From: Thermoproteota archaeon | GTDB taxonomy: Archaea > Korarchaeota > Korarchaeia > Korarchaeales > Korarchaeaceae | Direction of reading: 5' to 3' | Assembly (NCBI GenBank): GCA_027491735.1 | Contig: JAOZGP010000023.1 | Location: 42,656 to 106,655, forward strand | DNA length: 64,000 nucleotides | Notes under the pieces: model-generated | Databases searched by the model: none | Seen by the model: only the letters and a program-made list of their open reading frames with translations | What the model was told of the DNA's origin: nothing | Translations under genes and position numbers: made by a program | Shown here: piece by piece, positions 63,066 through 64,000 of the stretch | How the letters are laid out: the number at the start of each line of letters is the position of its first letter | How positions within the stretch are numbered: the first letter of the stretch is position 1

Positions 63066-63482
63066 TCGAGGATCTCTGTGCGAACCATACCCAACTGCGA
63101 ACCTTGAGAGATCTTGCTTAGTGGTCAAAAACCCTCCACAGAAACTTATGGAGGAGGAGTGAGTTAAAAGGACCTGTCACTGCTTTGATCGTTGTAAGCT
63201 TCTGCTTCGCCTTATCCTGAGGATTTCGAACTTCTCGCTTTCAGCACCAGTTTTCAACATCGACTTCATTTTGAAATTTATGAAGATCCACTGCAAGAAG
63301 ACAACGGCTTTCAGGCAGCGAGAAGGCTGTAGAAGAGGTTTTTCCTTTACATGAAGCATGCTTCATGCATTGTCCCAGGAACTTCGAGGTTCATCTCCAT
63401 TCAGCATGTTATCCCTCCTCAGTCGGACAGCATCCGTTCTTGTTCTCCGCTACATTCGAAGCTTTTGACACTGGCGGAAAAC
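63066..63482. other. Intergenic, no gene seen
   Basis: About 415 bases with AT-rich parts near 63260-63290 and short frames only. The last part leads into the structured repeat. Confidence 0.4.
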
Positions 63483-63625
63483 CTTCCCTCCTCAGGATTC
63501 ATTAGGGGGCTTTCTGGGGAACAGGGACTCCCCACATCTTCAGTTTTCTTAGCTCCGCCCTTTCGGGCTTCCCTTCCCTCTCCTCTCACCACCCATCCCA
63601 CATCTCGAGCGGAGCTTGTTCATCG
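63483..63625 (-). repeat. Dispersed structured repeat, copy 2 (resembles the right end of an IS200/IS605-type element)
   Basis: Same element as 6061-6173 and on the same strand. AGCTCCGCTC (63617-63608) can pair with GCGGAGCT (63559-63552 read on the minus strand), and the GCCC-GAAA-GGGC hairpin lies between. In one frame the minus strand reads EARKGGAKKTEDVGSP...SPLMNPEEGR, like the low-complexity tail of TnpB proteins, which overlaps the omega-RNA in such elements. No tnpB core is present. Together with copy 1 it may mark old excised or non-autonomous elements. Confidence 0.45.
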
Positions 63626-63881
63626 TTGAACCATTCACCTTTATAAATTTGGATATCACAAAAATCTTCATATGTTACGAATACAACATTATATGTTTCT
63701 GCCCCACCTGTAGACATAGATGTAAACATTGATGTTTACAACAGAAATAGGGTTTGTGCTGGAGGCTGAGGATCCACTGCATCAGAGGAAGATGGGTGGT
63801 GGGTTCGACTGAGGGCCAAATGCAGCAGCTGGTCAGGACGTAAGGCAAGGAAAGCCATCGATCGGTTGAAGAAGGGCAGGG

Positions 63882-63896
63882 GATATTTAAATATTT
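63882..63896 (+). promoter_or_regulatory. TATA box before the right-edge RNA candidate
   Basis: GATATTTAAATATTT precedes a sharp switch from AT-rich to GC-rich sequence at about 63925, at a distance consistent with transcription starting near 63917-63925. Confidence 0.45.
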
Positions 63897-63917
63897 CAAA
63901 ACTACATCCTTTTGTAC

Positions 63918-64000
63918 TTAAGAACAGCGAGCGTGAGGTCGCCGCCTGCGGCCGATGGGCGCCGCTCCAATCCCTGCGGGGAATGACCCGGATGGGAGCC
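63918..64000 (+). ncRNA. Start of a GC-rich structured RNA running off the right edge (class unknown)
   Basis: From about 63925 the sequence is much richer in G+C than the window and full of short self-complementary stems: GCGA/TCGC (63926-63941), CCC-TGC-GGG (63972-63980) and GCTCC/GGAGC (63964-63968 with 63995-63999). It has no open frame with a start. In thermophiles this composition marks structural RNAs. The visible 80 bases do not show the conserved cores of 16S, 23S or 5S rRNA. RNase P RNA, SRP RNA or an rRNA leader remain possible. Confidence 0.4.

Overview
The window looks like a thermophilic archaeon of the TACK side of the tree. Supporting features are the HerA-NurA pair, an archaeal-type S-adenosylmethionine synthetase, a fused GMP synthase, KptA, MptA (archaeal GTP cyclohydrolase), a TrpB2-type tryptophan synthase beta chain, class III pilin-like proteins, an inositol-phosphate lipid or solute synthase, AGA/AGG-rich coding and TATA-box promoters close to start codons. 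A Korarchaeum-like lineage would fit, but the lineage is an inference. There is no CRISPR array, no complete insertion sequence and no tRNA that I could recognise.

Layout. 1-4.1 kb: a truncated secreted DUF3160 protein, a decayed CobN-type chelatase, and a DNA ligase broken by one base in a G6 run. 4.2-8 kb: ATP-type PEP carboxykinase and GMP synthase. 8.6-10.9 kb: an orphan DNA methyltransferase and a fragment of a molybdate-type PBP domain. 11-15 kb: a polar amino-acid ABC importer and an ACT regulator. 15-20 kb: aspartate pathway (asd, lysC), a CGGC protein, a MobB-like protein and a house-cleaning NTPase. 20-24 kb: nurA-herA, with an intein in the HerA Walker A motif. 24-25 kb: a CARF-like regulator and an HTH/zinc-ribbon protein. 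25-31 kb: a split branched-chain amino-acid ABC system (livHM against livKGF). 31-33.6 kb: type II pantothenate kinase with an ECF S component, then an AbrB/PhoU regulator. 33.6-39.4 kb: SAM synthetase, cation antiporter, polysaccharide flippase, trpB2. 40-44 kb: two tandem anion/Na+ transporters and malic enzyme. 44-49 kb: kptA, mptA, a secreted protein and a CDP-alcohol phosphatidyltransferase fusion. 49-53 kb: a NifX-like protein behind a foldable leader, pilin-like genes and an ACT-V4R protein. 53-56 kb: decayed genes, a frameshifted MFS transporter and a membrane protease. 56.6-62.3 kb: the Lhr helicase meets, tail to tail, an operon for an SMC protein, a kleisin and a KITE/MAGE-like winged-helix protein. 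The right end holds another decayed gene, a transposon-end-like repeat and the start of a GC-rich RNA.

The most notable system is the SMC operon. The 572-residue SMC has head motifs that read like eukaryotic Smc5/6 but almost no arms and no room for a hinge domain, and its two partners match the Nse4/ScpA and Nse3/ScpB roles. Other strong observations are a 49-bp exact inverted copy of part of lhr 4 kb away, the HerA intein, a three-stem leader hairpin before the NifX-like gene, and recurrent one-base frameshifts at G runs that could be real decay, slippage or sequencing error.
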